Source of the DNA: Acidimicrobiales bacterium
GTDB taxonomy: Bacteria; Actinomycetota; Acidimicrobiia; Acidimicrobiales; Ilumatobacteraceae
Length of the DNA: 17,301 nt
Reading direction: 5' to 3'
Assembly (NCBI GenBank): GCA_030830415.1
Contig: JAURNB010000224.1
Location: forward strand, 1-17,301
This document shows, piece by piece, positions 15,137-17,301 of this stretch. Position numbers and translations under genes: made by a program. The stretch's first letter is position 1. Each line of letters starts with the position of its first letter. The notes beneath the pieces are model-generated. The model saw nothing but the letters and a program-made list of their open reading frames with translations, did no database searches and was not told the DNA's origin.

Positions 15137-15151
15137 GTCCGACTGTAAGAT
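15124..15151 (+). promoter_or_regulatory. Candidate promoter for tRNA-Gly
   Basis: TGGTCA (15124-15129, four of six bases), a 16-base spacer and TAAGAT (15146-15151, five of six) place the start near 15158-15159, about eight bases before the mature tRNA. The -35 lies inside the 3' end of dedA. Confidence 0.4.
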
Positions 15152-15166
15152 AAAGGCTCACTACAC

Positions 15167-15238
<72 letters not shown>

Positions 15239-15253
15239 CCATTTCCTCTGACA

Positions 15254-15448
15254 CTATTCACAGACAGAGATTGCTCCGCTCGGACACACTTGTACCGACT
15301 GACGAGCTTCTTTTCTTTGCTGTTCTGAGGTGATCTCTACCGTTTGAACAACCGGATAATCATCGTCGCCGAAGGCAAATAACCATGGGTGGTTGTAACA
15401 GCACTCACCGGCCATCATGCAACGTTCTTTGTCGACCAATACTTTCAT
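15254..15448 (-). CDS. Small 3Fe-4S-type ferredoxin (P450 partner)
   Basis: Electron carrier of 64 residues, a typical length for actinobacterial ferredoxins encoded beside P450 genes. The cluster ligands are Cys10 and Cys16 (CX5C, with an extra Cys17) and Cys55 in CPSGAI. The middle position of the usual bacterial four-ligand motif is missing, as in 3Fe-4S ferredoxins. Cys63 at the tail is unlikely to be a ligand. The MKVLVDKERC opening and VCPSGAISV ending are characteristic. The start is ATG 15448, six bases after the P450 stop, so the two are almost surely co-transcribed. It probably hands electrons to that P450. No ferredoxin reductase is in the window, so one must be supplied from elsewhere. 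Confidence 0.92.
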   Translation of the reverse strand: MKVLVDKERCMMAGECCYNHPWLFAFGDDDYPVVQTVEITSEQQRKEARQSVQVCPSGAISVCE

Positions 15449-15454
15449 AATGCT

Positions 15455-16723
15455 CTACTTGTCGAACTGGATCCACAGTTCACGCGGCGACCTAAAACCA
15501 CCGGAGTCGATATTTGGCGAAGTAATACCTTCGTGAGTTGCAAATTTCGGGCGCGGATTTTTCATAACTTCCATCATGCGCATGCATGCGATGACCGCTT
15601 CTTGGCGAGCCATTGCATAACCCATGCAGAAGTGCTGACCCACGCCAAAGCCAAGGTGCCCTGGCTTTTGTGACTTGTAGCGAGCGGAGCGGTTTTCGCG
15701 ACCCATATGCAGGTCGTCACGATGAATATCGAATACATCGGGGTCCTTGAAAACTCGTTCATCACGATTGCCCGCGCCAAGAGAAAGGATCACCTGAGCC
15801 CGTTCAGGAATGACTCGACCATGCATTTGTACTTCACGTGTGGTGAAACGTGACTGAACATGCACCACAGGGTCGAAGCGCATCATTTCAGAAAATACGT
15901 TGTCCCACAGTTCCGGATCTTTCTTCACGTCTTCGAATTGATCGGGCCGCGTGTACAGCATGTGATACCACATATTGGCAATTGCTTTGTCGGTTGTGTC
16001 GCCACCTGCAGCGAGAAGTAGCGCAATGAAACCCTTTACTTCGTCCATGTTCATACGGACACCATCGAGTTCTGCCAAACAGAGTTTTGAGAGAAGGTCA
16101 TCTTTGGGATGAGCAAGACGCTCTGCCACCAGTGGTTCCAAGTACTGCCACATCTCGTTACGCGCCGCAATGCCGCGAGCTAAATGTTCACCACCAAAAC
16201 CCAAGCCAGCAATGAGGGCTTGGTACCACACCACGAATTTCTCTTCATCGGCACGTGGAAGACCAAGAATATTGGAGATCACACGGATGGGAAATTGATT
16301 CGAAAACTGGCTGACTAGTTCCACTTCCCCATCAGCAGAACAGCGTTCAACAAGTTCACCAGCAATTTGCTCCACAAAAGGAATGAAAGAAACAAGACCC
16401 TGTCCTACGAACTGACCGGCAACTACGTTGCGCAACCAGCGGTGACGGTCGCTGTTTCCATATTCCAAGATGTTCGGACCAAACACGTGGGATGAACCAA
16501 ACACGTAAGGGCCATCGGGCTGGTACATGGCTCTGTCGAAACTTTCATTATCTTGAAAAGCCGCATTGACGTCGTCATAGCGACTGATGATCCATCGGTT
16601 GTGAAACCGATCGCGAAAGAGAGGATGGTGATCGCGGAGTCGTTGATATAACGGAAATGGATTACTTTGAAACTCTGGGGAATCAAATTCTCGTGGGTCA
16701 ATTTCGTGTGCGAGTCCGGCCAT
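15455..16723 (-). CDS. Cytochrome P450 monooxygenase (bacterial class I type)
   Basis: Soluble haem-thiolate monooxygenase of 422 residues, the normal size for bacterial P450s, with no membrane anchor. C-helix HRWLR (94-98); I-helix oxygen-binding motif AGGDTT (239-244); K-helix EMMR (Glu279, Arg282); haem-binding loop FGVGQHFCMG (359-368) with ligand Cys366. All the landmarks are intact. The ferredoxin six bases downstream supports a ferredoxin-fed class I system. I cannot assign a CYP family or substrate by eye. ATG 16723 has TAAAGT on the minus strand exactly six bases before it, so the gene may be leaderless; it is also 31 bases after the LLM oxidoreductase stop and could be read from that transcript. 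Confidence 0.95.
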   Translation of the reverse strand: MAGLAHEIDPREFDSPEFQSNPFPLYQRLRDHHPLFRDRFHNRWIISRYDDVNAAFQDNESFDRAMYQPDGPYVFGSSHVFGPNILEYGNSDRHRWLRNVVAGQFVGQGLVSFIPFVEQIAGELVERCSADGEVELVSQFSNQFPIRVISNILGLPRADEEKFVVWYQALIAGLGFGGEHLARGIAARNEMWQYLEPLVAERLAHPKDDLLSKLCLAELDGVRMNMDEVKGFIALLLAAGGDTTDKAIANMWYHMLYTRPDQFEDVKKDPELWDNVFSEMMRFDPVVHVQSRFTTREVQMHGRVIPERAQVILSLGAGNRDERVFKDPDVFDIHRDDLHMGRENRSARYKSQKPGHLGFGVGQHFCMGYAMARQEAVIACMRMMEVMKNPRPKFATHEGITSPNIDSGGFRSPRELWIQFDK

Positions 16724-16729
16724 AACGAA

Positions 16730-16735
16730 ACTTTA
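16730..16735 (-). promoter_or_regulatory. Candidate -10 box for the P450-ferredoxin pair
   Basis: Minus-strand TAAAGT (TANNNT, four of six bases of TATAAT) ends six bases before ATG 16723. The -35 region is poor. The nearest Shine-Dalgarno-like GGAG is about 12 bases from the start, too far to be convincing. Confidence 0.35.
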
Positions 16736-16754
16736 CTCCAGCAAAAATACTGCT

Positions 16755-17301
16755 TTAACCACGCCGCAGAGGCGCCATCACTTCTTCCACAAAGCGCAGA
16801 ACTGGCTCGGCACTTTGCGGGTGCCCGAAGTCCATGACAAAGTGCTGCACGCCTAATTCGGCCAGATGAGATAACTCATCGAGCAGTTGTTGTGATTCAG
16901 CGCCAGAATTGGGCAATGCACGCTCAACGGTGAGCGACACTTCAACTGCACTCGTTTCGCGCCCAGCCTTCACAGCAGCGGTAAAAACGATGTCACGTTT
17001 TCTCAACCACTTTTCGTCGCTGCCAAATATGGGAGAGTTCCATACATCGGCAATGCGGCCCGCAAGCGGCAAACCAATTTGCTCGCCGAATGCACCAATA
17101 CATACGGGTGGAACCACTTCAGGCAAAGGCGGAGCCGCAGCACGTTGAATGCTGTAGTGCCGACCCGTAAAACTTGGAGCTTCTTGGGTCCACATCAAGC
17201 GGCAAATATGTACGAGCTCTTCGAGTTCCTGAAAGCGCACTGCAGGGCGAGGAAATGCGTAGCCATAAGCACGGTATTCCTCTTCACGCCAGCCTGCGCC
17301 A
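16755..17301 (-). CDS. LLM-class flavin/F420-dependent oxidoreductase, C-terminal part
   Basis: Luciferase-like monooxygenase-class enzyme using FMN or coenzyme F420. The reverse strand is open to the window edge, giving 181 residues that begin GAGWREEEYRAYGYAFPRP. This GxGWxxxEY block followed by RFQELEELVHICRLMW is a mid-protein signature of the family, so the true start lies outside. An in-frame GTG at 17240 is not the start. Next come FTGRHYSI, then PPVCIGAFGEQIGLPLAGRIADVWN, which matches the family PxxIGGxGxxxxxxAxxxADxWN, and a final helical part ending near EEVMAPLRRG. The family covers F420-dependent reductases and dehydrogenases and FMN monooxygenases. Subgroup and cofactor need the missing N terminus. 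It is co-directional with the P450 gene and probably upstream in the same transcript. Confidence 0.88.
   Translation of the reverse strand, partial: GAGWREEEYRAYGYAFPRPAVRFQELEELVHICRLMWTQEAPSFTGRHYSIQRAAAPPLPEVVPPVCIGAFGEQIGLPLAGRIADVWNSPIFGSDEKWLRKRDIVFTAAVKAGRETSAVEVSLTVERALPNSGAESQQLLDELSHLAELGVQHFVMDFGHPQSAEPVLRFVEEVMAPLRRG

Noticed and set aside
16909..17240. GTG 17240 as the start of the LLM oxidoreductase, and a plus-strand frame at 16909-17148
   Set aside because: The minus frame stays open upstream with the family GAGWREEEY block, so the start is outside. The plus frame is its shadow.

Overview
The window looks like chromosomal DNA of an actinobacterium. The base composition is close to balanced rather than GC-rich, and the gene set suggests Acidimicrobiia, for example the freshwater or marine Ilumatobacter-like lineages. 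This placement is an inference. It rests on an EthA-type Baeyer-Villiger monooxygenase, an F420/FMN luciferase-like oxidoreductase, a P450 with a 3Fe-4S-type ferredoxin, a class-3 aldehyde dehydrogenase, frequent GTG starts and leaderless-looking promoters. No transposase, integrase, phage gene or CRISPR array is visible.

Layout. 1-137 is the 5' end of trigger factor (tig, minus strand). 205-480 is a small unrecognised basic protein. 493-565 is tRNA-Pro(TGG). 696-6325 is a five-gene plus-strand ABC importer of the dipeptide/oligopeptide (family 5) type: binding protein, strong internal terminator, two permeases and two ATPases, the last four overlapping or nearly so. It converges on a minus-strand run read from 11766 down to 6339: EthA-like monooxygenase, GH4 alpha-galactosidase (melA), galactokinase (galK), a VOC-fold protein and an SMP-30/gluconolactonase-type lactonase. 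Divergent from the monooxygenase are rmuC, a class-3 aldehyde dehydrogenase and a DedA membrane protein (11818-15136). tRNA-Gly(TCC) follows at 15167-15238. The right end is a minus-strand set of LLM-class oxidoreductase (5' end outside the window), cytochrome P450 and ferredoxin.

How the genes may work together. The importer and the melA-galK pair sit back to back, with only 13 bases between the importer stop and the stop of the facing operon. Some family-5 binding proteins, such as rhizobial AgpA, carry alpha-galactosides rather than peptides. The block may therefore be a complete alpha-galactoside uptake and utilisation locus: import, cleavage by MelA, phosphorylation by GalK, and possibly lactone opening by the SMP-30 protein. 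The Leloir genes galT and galE are not in the window. The monooxygenase stop is two bases from the melA start, an unexpected coupling of ketone/sulfide oxidation with galactoside hydrolysis. The P450-ferredoxin pair and the LLM enzyme look like a separate oxidative module.

Hidden structure. (1) Five genes (monooxygenase, rmuC, aldehyde dehydrogenase, dedA, P450) have a TANNNT box exactly six bases before the start codon, and most lack a clear Shine-Dalgarno, which suggests leaderless transcription. (2) A decayed copy of the leader and 5' half of tRNA-Gly lies at 14472-14509, just before dedA, so dedA sits between two tRNA-Gly-like sequences. (3) Inverted repeats bracket a candidate promoter of the binding-protein gene, and a long hairpin follows the VOC gene.
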